From the NCBI GenBank assembly GCA_029339195.1, contig JAPTJF010000377.1:1-62870 (forward strand): a DNA stretch of 62,870 nucleotides. The letters run 5' to 3'. The position numbers were made by a program, and so were the translations under genes. Origin of the DNA: Micractinium sp. NFX-FRZ (taxonomy: Eukaryota > Chlorophyta > Trebouxiophyceae > Chlorellales > Chlorellaceae). The notes under the pieces were generated by a model. That model ran no database searches and was not told the origin of the DNA. It saw only the letters and a list, made by a program, of their open reading frames with translations. Positions 34,978-46,888 of this stretch are shown one piece after another. The number at the start of each line of letters is the position of its first letter. The stretch's first letter is position 1.

Positions 34978-36817
34978 CTACAGGAGGTGGCTGTCAAGCA
35001 GCAGCAGCACGCACACCAGCTCCACAGCAGGGCCAGGCAACGGGGGCAGCGGGTGCAGGCGCTGCAGCGGCGCCGGCTCGCCGCACTGCAGGCGGTGCAT
35101 GCACAGCAGGAAGGGCCGCACTTGCTGGCCCACCACCGCAGCCGTGCGTCGCGCCGCCAGCCGCGCCTCATCCACCGCCTCCTTCCCCGCCGCCTGCCAG
35201 TCGGCGGCGGCAGCCGCCAGCGCTGCTGCCGTGACCGGGGAGGTGCGCAGCGTGCGCAGCAGGGCGCTGAGGTGGAAGGTGCACCGGAAGCGCATCAGCA
35301 GGCCGGCCGTGTCGAGGAGCAAAGCACCCCGCAGCCGCTCATGCTGCGCCAGCTCAGCAGCCAGCTCAGCGGGCACGCGAGCGCCACATAGGCGCAGCGC
35401 CGCCACGTCCTCCCCTCGCAGCTGCGCCGCCGCCAGCGGCAGCGCTGCCTGTATGGCTGCGCCATCGGTGCCTCCGCCACGTGCCATGCGCGCCACCGCT
35501 TTGCTGTCCCCCCCGCTGGCCGCCAGCTGCATGGGGGACCCCAGGCGGGTGCTTTCTGGGGAGGAAAGGACCAGAATAAGGTGCAGCCCGCCCCGGCCAT
35601 GCAGCCGCCCCTGCTGCAGGCGCTGCTGGCAGGCCGCCAGCAGCGGCGTGCGGCCGTGGGAGTCGAGGGCAGTGAGGGAGGCACCCAGCCGCGCCAGCCG
35701 CCATGCCAGCAGCGCCACCTCAGGCCTAGGGCAGAGTGGGAAGCGGGAGAGTGGGAGGGGCTGCGCCTGTGAGGGCGGGCTCTGGCAGCGGTGTGCCAGC
35801 CAAGCCTAACATGCGGCAGCACCAGGTCATATCACCAGCAAGAAACCATGCACGCATGCCAGGGGGCGGCTGTGAGGGCAGGCTCTGGCAGGAGGGTTTC
35901 CCCTGCACCCCAGCTTCCACCATACAGCAGCAGTATCCCGAGCGCAGTACCACACCCTCTTCTGTACCTTACACTCCAGCCAGCCCACCAGCCAGCCAGC
36001 CAGCCAGCCAGGCCTCACCTGCCCCATGCAAACGTGCTCTCCGCCAGCACATGCAGGCTGCTGCGCCCCTGCTGCCCTGGCTGGTGCCCTGGCCGCTGCC
36101 CCTGTGCTGCTGCCCTGGCCGCTGCCTCCTCATCCTGCCGCCGCAGCGGCGCCGGCGTCGGCAGCTGCGCGCCGCTGTTGAGCAGCGCCGCTGCCGTCTT
36201 GTGCTGCCTCAGCTCCAGCGCATCATACAAGAGGTCTCCTCCCCAGGTGCCCCAGCCGCCTGCCCCTGCCAGCCCTCCATCTGAAGCAAAGCGTTGCACT
36301 GTGGCAGCCATCACTCCATCCAGGTTTGGAAGGGACCCGTTCTGCCCAACCTCAAGCATAGGCAGCTTGTGCGTGTGGCGCAGGAGCAGGGAAGCCACAC
36401 GCGGGTGGTTGCTCAGCAGGCTGCCTGCCATTGCTGCCATAAGATCGGGCAGGCTGAAGTGGGGGCGCAGGGCGGCGCGCACGCGGCACACGCGGCCGGC
36501 GGTCACGGCAGCCAGTAGAGCATCAAGCTCTGCCTGCGTAGCACGGGTGTCGGTCTGCAGGGGCACGCAGGAGGGCGCAGGTTGCTGGGGTCAGCGCTGT
36601 GAAAACTCCTCCACAGAGTTGTTACGGTACGGCGCCGGCGGGGGAAGCGTCACCCGCCGCCCCCCGGCGCTGCAGGCGCTGATTCCAGGCGCGGCCGTGG
36701 CTGGGCTTCCGGAAACGCCGATCACGTGCCGCTTGCCTGGGTTGCGTCCTGGTGGGGCCAATACTCGAGCTGAAGGCGTAGCGGGGGTTGCAGGACCGGC
36801 ACCGCGGCCATGGTCAT
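34978..36817 (-). CDS. Ankyrin-repeat protein
   Basis: Exons 36554-36019 and 35725-34978 join in frame. A possible first exon 36817-36737 (MTMAAVPVLQPPLRLQLEYW) fits phase 0 through a GC donor (CAG then GCAAGC), giving 454 aa in all. Ankyrin-type helices are visible: ELDALLAAVTAGRVCRVRAA, GASLTALDSHGRTPLLAACQ and GSPMQLAASGGDSKAVARMA. The second half is Ala/Leu-rich and less regular. Ankyrin repeats mediate protein binding, and no partner or location can be inferred. The intron holds a 102-bp direct repeat (CTGTGAGGGC at about 35768 and 35870). The first exon is the least certain part. Confidence 0.66.
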
Positions 36818-37590
36818 GTAGCACGGTACACGGCCTCGTGAATTGAACCCAAGGTGTTGTGAATTGAAGGTCTGCGAGTTAGAGGCTTGGTAGCGGCTTG
36901 GTAGCGTTTCCCCAGGTTGCCTGTAGACCCGCTGGCGCCACCTCCGCCGCGAGCCGCCGGCGCCGGCCCAGCAGATGTCGGGTTCTGTCGCACGTGGGAT
37001 CTGGCGAGCCTATGTGGCCCGCCCTCTTCCTGAACTAGCTTTCTCTTACTGAGAAAAGTTATGAAAAGAAGAATTGGCACGGCTCATACGCCCGTGGCTG
37101 CCCCAGAGGGCAAGGTGCCGGAGTGGTGGAGGCTGGGGACGGAAGACTCGGGAGGCCAGGCGCGCTGCTGCCCAACCACATATAAGTGCTCCGCATCAGC
37201 AGCCACGCTTCCTGGGCTCACAACTCCACCATGCATCTAAGAGACACTCGACAAGGGCGTTCCAGGGTAGCCCGTGGCGGCCTACCCAAACGGCCGCCAG
37301 CCGCCAGTCGAGCTTCACCTGCCGCCTCCTTCCCTGTCTCCTGCTGGCAGACTGGCACAAATGTTGTGTCTGGTTGCTGGGAAGAACTTACATCCCCATT
37401 TCAGATGCCAGTCCATCCCAGAATGACAGTGCCCAATGGAGGAATGCTGCTGGTTGAGGCGGGAACCAGCACGCAGGGTATGTAAGAAAGCAACAGTGCC
37501 AGAGGTCATTGCAAGGAACATGCAAGGAAACATCTGTATGCTGCTCGCAAAGTGGGATGGAGCGCTGCGCACCAGGGTGGCGCAGCTCTG
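36818..37590. other. Intergenic stretch, nothing recognised
   Basis: It probably contains the ankyrin gene promoter. No supportable gene on either strand. Confidence 0.4.
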
Positions 37591-37594
37591 CAGC

Positions 37595-38360
37595 TCAGCC
37601 TGCTGCACCCTCACCCAGTGGGGCGAGCCTAGCCGACAGGGGCACAGGACGCGTGTCTGGACGTGAGCCAAACCTCAACTCCCGGAGCCGAGCAAGCTCC
37701 TCGCGGTGCAGCGCCTCATGATTGCCCCGCTGTTGCCCAGTGATAACGAGGTTGCCCAGTGCTGGTGCCGTCGCCCTGTGCTTGCCCTGCTGTCGTGGCG
37801 TGATGCCCAGGTTGTGCATGGACCTTGTAGGCCGCCATTCCGCCGCCAGGGTTGGTGCCGGCCCCGGGCGGGTGTCTGTTCGCGAGTCGCCCGGCATTCT
37901 CTGGTACCAAGCGAGCGGCTCCCTGCTGCCGTTCATTCCACCCAGATCCTGGTCCTCGTCGATAACTTGAATACCTAATTCAGCTGGCGCTTCCGGGCCG
38001 ACTACAGGCAGGGGAGGCAGGAGGGAGGAGGGCCCAGGGTGGCGGGGCTCAGGGGCACGACTCACGCTGCCATACGAAAACGCGCTTTGACAATGAGTCA
38101 GCATGAGCACGTGCTTGTGTGCAATGCAAACAGCACGTCAGCCGTGCCGGTCAATCCCGGCGCCTCCAGACTTTCAGGCAGGCAGAATTGTCACAACGGT
38201 GTGTTTTGATTGCCACACATCCAGCCCTCAATTGACTCTTGCAAGAGGCACCTGCTGCACCCCCAGCACCCCCTTCTCACCGGCCCAAGGCTGTGAGGAG
38301 GGCACGAATGAGAGTTCGAGGACTTCCTCAGAATTCTGTCCAGTAGTATCATCCTGAAGA
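37595..38360 (-). pseudogene. Partial duplicate of the last two HC173-like exons
   Basis: The part read from about 38350 to 38215 matches exon 11 and intron 11 of the HCF173-like gene (VPSSQPWAG against VPFSQPWTG, then GGGGTGCAGCAGGTGCCTC-type intron sequence). About 38050-37960 matches intron 11's end, the gtag acceptor and the first codons of exon 12 (VGPEAPA against VDPAAPP). After that the sequence is unrelated, yet the frame stays open for about 135 codons to 37595. The first ten exons are absent, so it is a fragment. Whether the new open frame is expressed is unknown. Confidence 0.68.
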
Positions 38361-38586
38361 CAGGAACAGATGGAGGCCTTAGTTTGGTATTTGAGAGGCT
38401 GCACAAATGACGCCGCACATAGGCTGATGGGCACTGCCGGTGTGCAAGGCGCCCGCTCCCAACTTGAGGACATACCTGGGCCTCCGCGAGACATTCTGAA
38501 ATTTCTTATTTTTTTCCTTACTGTCTGCATACGTGCAATGAGGGGCATGAGGGGGTGCGAGGTGGGCGCTTTGCTTAATGGCTCCC

Positions 38587-38862
38587 TCATTTTGCAAGCG
38601 GTTTATGGTGGAATGTACAATGTGCACCTACTTGGGAAAGGGCTTTTACTTCGCTCCACGTTGTTAGCCAATAGTCGGCTACATCCAAAGCTGCACCCAA
38701 AGCTGCAATGCTGGCGTACACAATAACAGCGACCAGGACGGCAAATTCAGCCGATGCTTCCAATCTATACTTGACTACCGCCGTCGTAAGAGCGGCAGTG
38801 GCAGCAATGAGCTTGGAATGCTTCTCCAAAAACTTGAGCAGACGCTGCCCCCGGTAAGCCAT
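38587..38862 (-). CDS. Possible small membrane protein (91 aa)
   Basis: The frame starts at an ATG at 38862 and reads MAYRGQRLLKFLEKHSKLIA, followed by two hydrophobic segments (LIAATAALTTAVV and FAVLVAVIVYASIAALGAAL). A GTAGGT donor-like site follows SEVKALSQ, so the last residues could be intronic. I do not recognise a family. It may be an exon of a larger gene or a spurious frame. Confidence 0.35.
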   Translation of the reverse strand: MAYRGQRLLKFLEKHSKLIAATAALTTAVVKYRLEASAEFAVLVAVIVYASIAALGAALDVADYWLTTWSEVKALSQVGAHCTFHHKPLAK

Positions 38863-40106
38863 CTGCGATTCGGCGCAGGCAGAAGAGGGGTGTTATGAGG
38901 ACGAGGTCTGCGCCAAGAAGCACGCGGTAGGCCCGTTAGGTACAGGCTATACGCGACTGATGAGGTGTGCAGTGTACTGGGGCACACGCACGCATGCCCT
39001 CCCAAGCTGCTAACAATGCCCAAAATACTGCCCCATGGCTGTTCATTACCGAACTTAAGTCCCATGCCTGCCCCATGCCTGCAGCTCTTGCTGGCATCTG
39101 AGGCATCAGAGGCACGTGCACCACTGCCCTCCACGGTTGCAGGCTCCGCCCACTGGGCTGACGCAGGGTGTTGGCGCACCTACCCACAGCCGATGCACTC
39201 CTTTCCACGCTGCTTAAAGGTTCCACCCGAGGTGAAACAGGGGCTGCAGGGGTTGAACGTATGCTCCCGTCCTTCCAAGGAAGGAAGGAAGCGGCCGCCT
39301 GTACAGGCTCACTTGCGCAGGAGCACTGCTGGATACTGAAAATGTGTTCATAAAAGCTAGGGCATGTCCGGTTTAGAGCCCACGATTCGCGAGCAACGCG
39401 TCGCTCGCCGACGTGGCTTTCGCTGTTTTACGCTTCTTTGCACCTTCACACCCTCTCAGTGACCGCCGCCTGTGCAAGATGCCAGCAGTTTGGTGCAACC
39501 CGCAATATGGCGGCGGATGCAGCCATGACAGCGCACCAGGCGGCAGGCCGCCAAGTTGCTGCGGCTCCGCCAGGATGCGGCATCGGCCCAGCTGGCCCCT
39601 GCAGCCCCAAGCCCCCCCACCGCCCCCCCCCCACACACACAGGGACACACCAAGAGATGCTGGAAAACCTGCCAGCCCGAATTTGTCTGTGGCTGAGCAT
39701 GATTTCCACCCTTCCTGTAAAAGGCACAGCCCTTACACGGTCAGCAGCCCCCACGCTGGCGAAAGCCCCTCCTGCCCAAGTGGGGCGTCCAGACGGCACA
39801 GGAGTGCGGGTTACATATTGCATCATGCATGCACAGCAGGGGAGCTCCTCATGCGCAGGGAACGGCAAGGAACGGCAATAGTACACTCAGAGAACAGGGG
39901 AAGGTCCATGAAATGTTCAAATCAAATCGGCGATGGATCAGATGCAATGGCGACATTCGTTCTGTGGCGCCCTCCAGGCAGGGCAGGGCAGCGCGCTCAA
40001 CGCCAGCGGATGAAGGGACAGGATATCATGAGGCAGGCAGGGCTGCTGCCACACGGCTGCAGCCTTGCTGCAGCATTCCAGCTGCCGCTGCTGCCTGCCC
40101 AGCTGC
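38863..40106. other. 3' flank of the HCF173-like gene and unassigned sequence
   Basis: No supportable gene. A TTACA at 39811-39815 (TGTAA for the minus-strand gene) lies about 295 nt past its stop. Confidence 0.45.
39811..39815 (-). terminator. TGTAA poly(A) signal of the HCF173-like gene
   Basis: TTACA on the plus strand, about 295 nt beyond the stop codon at 40107. Confidence 0.4.
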
Positions 40107-43100
40107 TCAAGAAGCGGCCACGGCTGCAGCCTTGCTGTTGCCGCTGCTGCCGGCCGCCTCCGGCTCTGGCTCCTTCCCAAGGTACCGCCCCTCAACCGTC
40201 TTGCCAGTCACCCGCTGCTGCAGCCCCGCACCCGCCAGCAGTGCAGCCCAGTCGCGGGGCGCCGGCGGCGCGGCCGGGTCGACTGCAGGCAGGGAGGCAG
40301 GAGGGAGGGAGGTGAGGCCTAGGACCGTGGCTCGCGCTGCCATATTATACCATTTGTGACAAGCGAGCTAGCATGCATCCGTCCTGGCACGCGCACGTGC
40401 GTGTGTGCATTGCAGCACACTCTGGCCGTGCTGGCCAAGCCTTTGGCACTTCCACGCCGGCAGCAAAGCAGGCAGCAATGCCACGACGACTGGCGGCGTC
40501 AATGTTCACAAACCCAGCCCCTCAAGAGGAGGCATCTGCTGCACCCCCATTGCATGGCCCCTTCCTCCCCGCCTCACCGGTCCAGGGCTGTGAGAAAGGC
40601 ACAGTGGAGCCAACCTCAAAGGTGGTGTTCAGCGCCGCCGGCTGGCTCAGCAGCTGAACACACAGCTCGGCCACGTCCTGCAGCGGGCAGGGGCAGCAGC
40701 AGCGGCGCACATGCCTGGTGTGTTTCCGTCCGTTAGCAGACAGCGGCAGCTGGAGAAGGGAGCACAAGGGCAGGCTCCACCAGGCTCACAGCCATCTGCC
40801 CCACCTCCCACCCTGCCCCCAGCACTCCTCTGCTCCTGTGCGCCTGCCTCACCTCCCGGGACACCTTGCCCTTGATCGTGTCCCCCTGGTCCAGCAGCAG
40901 GGGCATGCCCTCCGGCTCCTCGGTCAGCGCCACAGGGCGCACCACGGCAAAGGGCAGCCCGCTGGCACGCAGCGCGTCCTCGGCTGCGCGTGGGGGGCAG
41001 GGAGGAGGGAGATGGGAGTGTTGGTTGGTGGGTTGGTGGGTGGGTGGGTGGGTGTGGCGCAAGGGGCATGCCGTTAGCAATGCCAACTCGTCCGCAGCTG
41101 CAGGCGACTCAGCTCAACCTGGCTGCTGGTATGCAAGGCGGATGCCTCCCAGCATGTTGTTCATGGTGCACCACACCTCAACCTGTGCCACTGTTGTATA
41201 CACAACCACCCGGCAGTTACCCACCTGCCAGCTTGTAGGTCAGGATGCCCCCCAGCATGTCGTTCATGCGCACCGCCGGCGGCTCCTTCTCCACGTCGAT
41301 GCCCGGGCGGTTGGGGCGCGTCACCCCCGCGCTGCTGACCAGCACAAAGCGGGGGGTGAGGGGCTCCTCGCTGAACGCTGCAGGGGAGGGGGGTAAGGTG
41401 GAGGTGGGTGGGTGGGGCGTGGGGGGGAGGGGCGGGCAGGCGGAGTGGGGCGGTCGTGGTGCCATGTTGGGGTGGCGAGGGAAGAGCATTTGCGGGAAGG
41501 GGCAGGCAAGGGGTGGGTGCCGACGGGGCCGGGGCGAGAGCGGGCGTGGTGTGCTGTGACTGGTCTGTTCGGGCGTCGGCAGCGCGTGACGTTTGAAAGC
41601 AGGCCAGGCGCCAGAAACCTCCACAACCCGCAAGCCAACCAGGGCGCGAGAGCGGGTGCGGTTGTGTTGTGAACGGTCGGGTCCTGGGCGGAGCATGATG
41701 TGTGATAGACCTTACCCTGTGAAACCCTGCCAGGCCCCCCACACCTGCACAACCCGCAAGCCTAGCCAACCCCGCACGGCCCTCACCCGAGACGCGTTGC
41801 AGCGGCAGCTCAAAGGGCCCCTCCCGGAAGGTTGGGTTCAGCGCGCCGTCCTGCTCAAACTTGCTGCGGGGCGGGTGGGAAGGCAGGAGGGGGCAGGCAA
41901 AGCGGGGGCGGTGAGCAAGGATCGAACGGGGGGAGGGAGGGTAATGGGTGGGAAGGGAGGCAGGGGGTCAGGTCGGTGATGAAGGCGGGCAGGAGTCTTA
42001 CCTACTTGCCGTCCTCCCTTGCAAGCGCCTTTCCAGCCATCCCGATTCCCCCTTCCATTCCCTCTGCCCTGCCATGGGCCCTCCTGTACCCCACGCAAGC
42101 CCACCTGAGCATGAGCTGGAGGGAGCAGATGCTGGCGGGGTTGAGCGGCGGCATGTTGGTCATCGTCCTGGCGCGGAAGACGGGCTTGAACGCGCTGAAG
42201 GGGATGCGCGCCGTCTGCCAGCCCCCTGCGCTTGCGGCATGGGGGGAGGGCGGGCAGGGTGGGGCAGGGGGTGTGAGCAAAAGGTGTGCCGGTGCCGCAG
42301 CAGCAGCGGACCTCCCCACCACCTGACCGTGTACCAGAAATAGTATTGTGGGCAGCATTCGCCTGGGCCACCCGACGGCGCCAGTGTCATGACTCGAGGA
42401 GACACAGCCCGCGTCCCAACGGCGCCCCACCTGGCTGCATGTCAAAACCACATTTTGTGTACCCCACAGCGTGTCAGCCCAGCCTCCTTCCCTTCCCCCT
42501 GACTTGCGTTGATTAGGTGACGTGGTTCCCCTAATGCCGCCCCACCTGGCTGCGTGTCAAAGTAGCCGGTGTATCCCACGGTGTCCCAGCCGGCGTCGCA
42601 GCGCAGGATGAGCTTGTACCGCAGGCCGTTGCCCTTCACACGCAGCTCCAGGCCCTCGTACCCTGCAGGGGGTGGTGCATGTGCGGGGCAGGGGTGGGCG
42701 GTGAGGTGAGGGTGGGTGGGTGTGGGTGGGTGTGGGGGGCAGGGGGGCAGGGGCACGCAAGCACCCAAGCGAAGGTCAGCGGAGCATGCCCCATTCCTTC
42801 CTCCCATTTCCAGCAAGCCTGGCACCCCCCGCCTTCCCACGCACCCGACAGGTCCAGCGGCGGCTGCATGTTGCGCGTGCGCACAGAGGCAAAGCCGCCG
42901 TTGTTGGCGGTGGTCACGCTGCCGGCAAAGATGCCGCAGGGCCCGCCGTCCTCGCCCGCGCCTGCATCACACGCGGGGCAGGCGGTACGGTGGGGCGGGG
43001 GTGAGGTGTGTGGTGCGGGAAATCCAGGCAGTACGGTCGGGTGGGGTGGGGTGGGGTGCAGTGTGGCCAGGGCAGGCCAGGGCCAGGGCAGGCTAGAGTG

Positions 43101-45059
43101 GCACAAGGAAGGAGCCGCAGTGATTTCGATCCTCCAAGCCGCTCAACGGGCCGCACAACGAGCGCACCACGCACCCTGCCGGATGGCGAAGCCGCTCTCG
43201 GAGATGCCCCCCATCACGACGTCATCCAGGCTGCAGGGGCGCCAGAAGAGGAGGGGGATGCAGGGGTGTATGAGTGTATGAGTGTGCATGTGTGTCCAGG
43301 CTCAGGGCAGAGTGGAACACTGCAGGGGCAAGCCAGGTTGCAGGGCAGGAAGGAGTGGGACGGTGCACTTTGTGTTGGGGTCTCAAGGAAGGGTGCCCTG
43401 CATGCACCCCTTCGCAGGCCACATCCTTCCATGCCCAACTGCAGGCACAGCCCTGCCCCAGCCGCCACCCTCTGGTCAATACCGCCGCCCGAGCCTGCCT
43501 GCTGCCACCCTGCCCCACCCCTACAACCACTCCCCCGCCCTCGCCGCACCTGCCCCAGCCCTGTACCGCGCCGCTGCCGTCGGGTGCAAACACGAGCTTG
43601 CTGGGCGCGGCGCCCTGCAGGCTGCCGGCCGCCGCTGCCAGCAGGTTGCGCATGCCTCCAAGCTCCACGGCCTCGGGTGTGTCGCCCACAATTTCGGGGT
43701 CGAAAAACTTGATGCCCTGCACAAAACCGGCGGGGCAGGAGGGAGGCAGGGGGCAGGCAGGTGAGCGGGCGGGTATCCACTGAAGAGTGAATGATGCCAT
43801 GTCATGTCGCCTCCTTTGGGGCGCCGCCTTTGACTCCTGTTCAAGCACAAACAACACACCATGCCACATCCACTACACCTCCCTCACCTGGCAAAACTAC
43901 CTCCCTGCCCCATGCATGTCCCCCTCCTCCAGCGCCTCCTTGCCAGCGGTGCAGCACACCACCAATGTGACTTCCCTCATCAAAAAGCACAACACAAACC
44001 TATAGATTGACAGACACACCTTACCGCTGGGGTTGGTGTACCCTTGGCACCCCTTACCTGGTAGTACTTTTCCCGCTCCTGCGTGTCCCCCTCCTTGGGC
44101 GCCACCTTGACGGCGGTGCAGCACACCACCGAGTTGACGCCCTCGAAAAACTCGGGCAGCAGCGTCTGGCGCTGCGTCACGTCTGCCGCCACCATCTCCA
44201 GCCGGCCCCCCGCGCCAGCTGGCAGCGCGCTCAGCAGCTCACGAGCCTTGGGCAAGTCCCGCACCAGGGCGCGCACGTGGCGCCCCCTTGCCAGCAGGCG
44301 TGCCACCACCCGCTTGCCAACCCCGCCGGTAGCCCCCGTCACGAGCACCACGCCATTGCTGCCGCTGCTGCCGGTCATGCCCGTGCTGCCGGGGGTGGCA
44401 ACCAGTGTTTGGATGGTGCTGGGAGGCGAGGCGCCACGCTGTGCTGCTGCTGCTGACGTGGCGGCGGTGGTGTTGCTGGCGGGCTGGCCCTGGCCGGACA
44501 GACCCTTGAAAATTGAGGAGAGGACGTCTTGAGGGGCGGGCGGGGGGTTGAAGTAGAGCACGGTTTTGAGGAAGCGGCCAAAGTCCCACGGCTGGCGCCC
44601 GCCGCCGTTTTGGGGCCCCGCTGCAGCATTCAGCAACAGCAGGCATGCAGGCGGGGCGGGCGGGGCAGGGCGGGATGAGGGGGTAGCAGGCGGGGTGCTC
44701 AAGGCTGGGAGCTGGGACGCAGCAGGCAAGGTGTGGGAGGCAAGGAGCAAGCTGAGAGTGTGCTGAGGGGCAGCAAAGCAAGGGTGCCAAGGGGCTGAGG
44801 CAAAGGACAGGCGTGTGGCACCCGGCACAGTCGGCACAGCAGGTGCCGCACACTGCCGCACACTGCCGCACACGGCAGGAGTCAGGCAGGCAGCCACAGC
44901 ACGCCCACCTGCCCTGACAGCGAGGTGCCTCCTGTTGCTGTGCAATGCACGCTGCGCTGGGCTGCTGTAGCCTAGGCTTGTGCCAAGCAGCTGACGGCGG
45001 CCTGCGGCGCAGCGCGTGGGCACACTTGTGGGCACACCAGTGGATACTTGTAGGATCAT
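40107..45059 (-). CDS. HCF173: HCF173-like NAD(P)-binding/CIA30 protein, chloroplast psbA translation factor
   Basis: Twelve exons give 642 aa: 45059-44909, 44620-44058, 43716-43550, 43230-43175, 42961-42845, 42662-42546, 42225-42105, 41863-41787, 41377-41225, 40983-40853, 40677-40578 and 40282-40107. The layout is that of plant HCF173: an atypical short-chain dehydrogenase/NmrA Rossmann fold (VVLVTGATGGVGKRV, with GATGGVG at 146-152) interrupted by a CIA30 domain (about 290-456; GWGSLDDVVMGGISESGF, VGYTGYFDTQPGGWQTARIP) and then completed (FVLVSSAGVTRPNRP, LPFAVVRPVALTEEP). HCF173 binds the psbA mRNA 5' UTR and promotes D1 synthesis for photosystem II. The first 50 residues (MILQVSTGVPTSVPTRCAAG) fit a plastid transit peptide. 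Introns 2, 6 and 9 hold copies of the exon ends before them. At4g18810-type relatives share this layout, so orthology needs a tree. Confidence 0.88.
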
Positions 45060-45394
45060 GCGATCGGAGGGCCGGTGCGCTCGGCACCCACACAGTGCAT
45101 TCTGCTGGCACATATACGGGTTCCCGGGCGCCTACCTGCGAGTGAGAGTGGCGCTGTTTGTGACAACATAAGCCCAAAGCCCTCGGACAGCCGTGCGGGC
45201 GCTTGCAGAGCTAAATTGCGACGCAACGAGTGAGATAATGTGGCGAAGTGGCTCAGCTGACTACCTCTGGAACCTCCACCACGGCTCTTGTCCCCTCCGC
45301 TGCGCTGCCTGCTGCGCAGGTGCATGCTGCCCCCAAGTGGCATGCCCGCGCCCGGCATCGCCCTCTTTGGAACGGCAAAGGAGCGGTAGCAACC
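45060..45394. promoter_or_regulatory. Bidirectional promoter region, HCF173-like and eL39
   Basis: 335 bp separate two divergent start codons. It must carry the promoter of a strongly expressed ribosomal protein gene and that of a plastid translation factor. No named element recognised. Confidence 0.55.
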
Positions 45395-46722
45395 ATGGTG
45401 AGCCCAGCGACCGCGCCGCCGTGCATGGCGAGCAGCACATGCCCGGTGGCAGGCGCAGCTAAGAAGCGGGCAGCGGCACAGGCCTGAACAGCGGTCGCAG
45501 CATGTTGGAGTGCAGCTCACTGAGGAGGCGGCGGCGAGGTGCCGCCCCGCGATGGCGCCTGGCGCCGGCCCAGCCAGGGCGGCAACTCCTCACAGGCCCA
45601 CGCAGCCCGGGCAACTGGCTTGGCAGTAGGAGCGGCACCAGACAGCCGGGCGAGCCGCCTGCCAATGGCGGGAATCAGGGGGCGACGGCGGCGCTCGCAG
45701 CTGCGGCGGGCACGTATTTCCTGAGCAGCAGCCACTCAGCCTGGAGCATAGAGTGCTTCAAGCTGCTTTCTGGGGGCGTGCAGCAGCATCAGCACACGTC
45801 AGGCAGCAGCCTTCTCTCACTGTACCCGCCTGCTACGCTGCCGCCGCCGTCCTGACGCCTCCCCTACGCGTGCCCTGCGCCCTGCTTGTTTTGTGTTGTC
45901 CGCGCTGCAGCCGTCCCAGAAAACCTTCATCATCAAGAAGAAGCTGGCCAAGAAGGCCCGGCAGAACCGCCCCATCCCGCCGTGGGTGCGCTTCAGGACC
46001 AACAACACCATCCGGTGAGCGGGGGTGCACGGCAGGGAAGGGTTTGGATGTGCGGCTTGGTTGGCAGCAGGACAGCTGATTGGCAGCGCGCCGTTGCAGC
46101 GTGACGTGCGTTGCACCGCAGGACAGCCGGCGGCGCTGGCCGCAGGAGTGCCTGCTGCTGTCGGCACGAGCATGGACCGCCGCAGCACAGTGGCGCAGCA
46201 GGCAGCCTCGGGAGCGTTCCAGTAGCATGGCGGCATTGGGGCTGGTCAGAAGCAAGGAGCAGCATACAGTGAAACAAGGCTGCAGCAACCCGGCGGTTGG
46301 TACAGACACCCGGCGGCGCTGGCTCTCCAGAACGAGGTGGCATGCAGTCACATCGACGGGTCGTGCACAGCGGGGCGCACATGCTGGCAGCACGCAGCGG
46401 CAGCACCCTCGCAGCCGCGGGGCAGCCTCCCTCGTGGCATCTGGCCAGCGGGCAGCTGGGACAGCACAGCGCGGCAAACGCCCTACCCACGTCAGCCAGA
46501 CAGCAGATGCCAGCTTTGCCAGCCGGCCAGCCAGCTAGCTGGGCTGGCAAGCATCTCTCGACCTGCCAGCGCCCCTACCCCTCCTGCCCGGGTGCCGCTC
46601 CACCCCCCCATGCTAACTGACCCATATCACCTCTCCGCCACCCGTCCCTGCCTGCCTGCCCGCCTCCCCGCAGGTACAACGCCAAGCGCCGCCACTGGCG
46701 CCGCACCAAGCTGGGCCTGTAA
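45395..46722 (+). CDS. RPL39: Cytosolic 60S ribosomal protein eL39
   Basis: Exons 45395-45397, 45911-46014 and 46674-46722 give 51 aa, exactly the usual eL39 length. The protein reads [20 protein letters not shown], then [20 protein letters not shown] and [10 protein letters not shown], matching eL39 throughout. eL39 lies in the ribosomal exit tunnel. Exon 1 is just the start codon: ATG is followed directly by the GTGAGC donor, and the next exon resumes at PSQ in phase 0. Introns are long (513 and 659 bp) for such a short gene; they could host small RNAs, but I cannot identify any by eye. Confidence 0.95.
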
Positions 46723-46883
46723 GCAGCTCGCCTGCCTTGCCTGGATGGACGGCCTCAAGATGCAGCCAGCCCGCCTGCCCCTGTGCTGCCCCGAGTGAGC
46801 AGCTTGGGGTCAACCAGCCGTGGCGCTGTGCTGCCGGCTTGCGTGCTGAGGATGCTTTGATGACGTGGATGCTGACAGCTGCG

Positions 46884-46888
46884 TGTAA
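46884..46888 (+). terminator. TGTAA poly(A) signal of eL39
   Basis: TGTAA about 160 nt after the stop codon, sense orientation. Confidence 0.5.

Noticed and set aside
41020..41055. Telomere-like GGTTGGTGGGTTGGTGGG repeats
   Set aside because: The run is short, irregular (GGGT/GGTT mix) and lies in an intron of the HCF173-like gene; the green-algal telomere unit is TTTAGGG-like.
45395..46722. Intronic snoRNA in the long eL39 introns
   Set aside because: Host-gene logic makes it plausible, but I could not identify convincing C/D or H/ACA boxes by eye.
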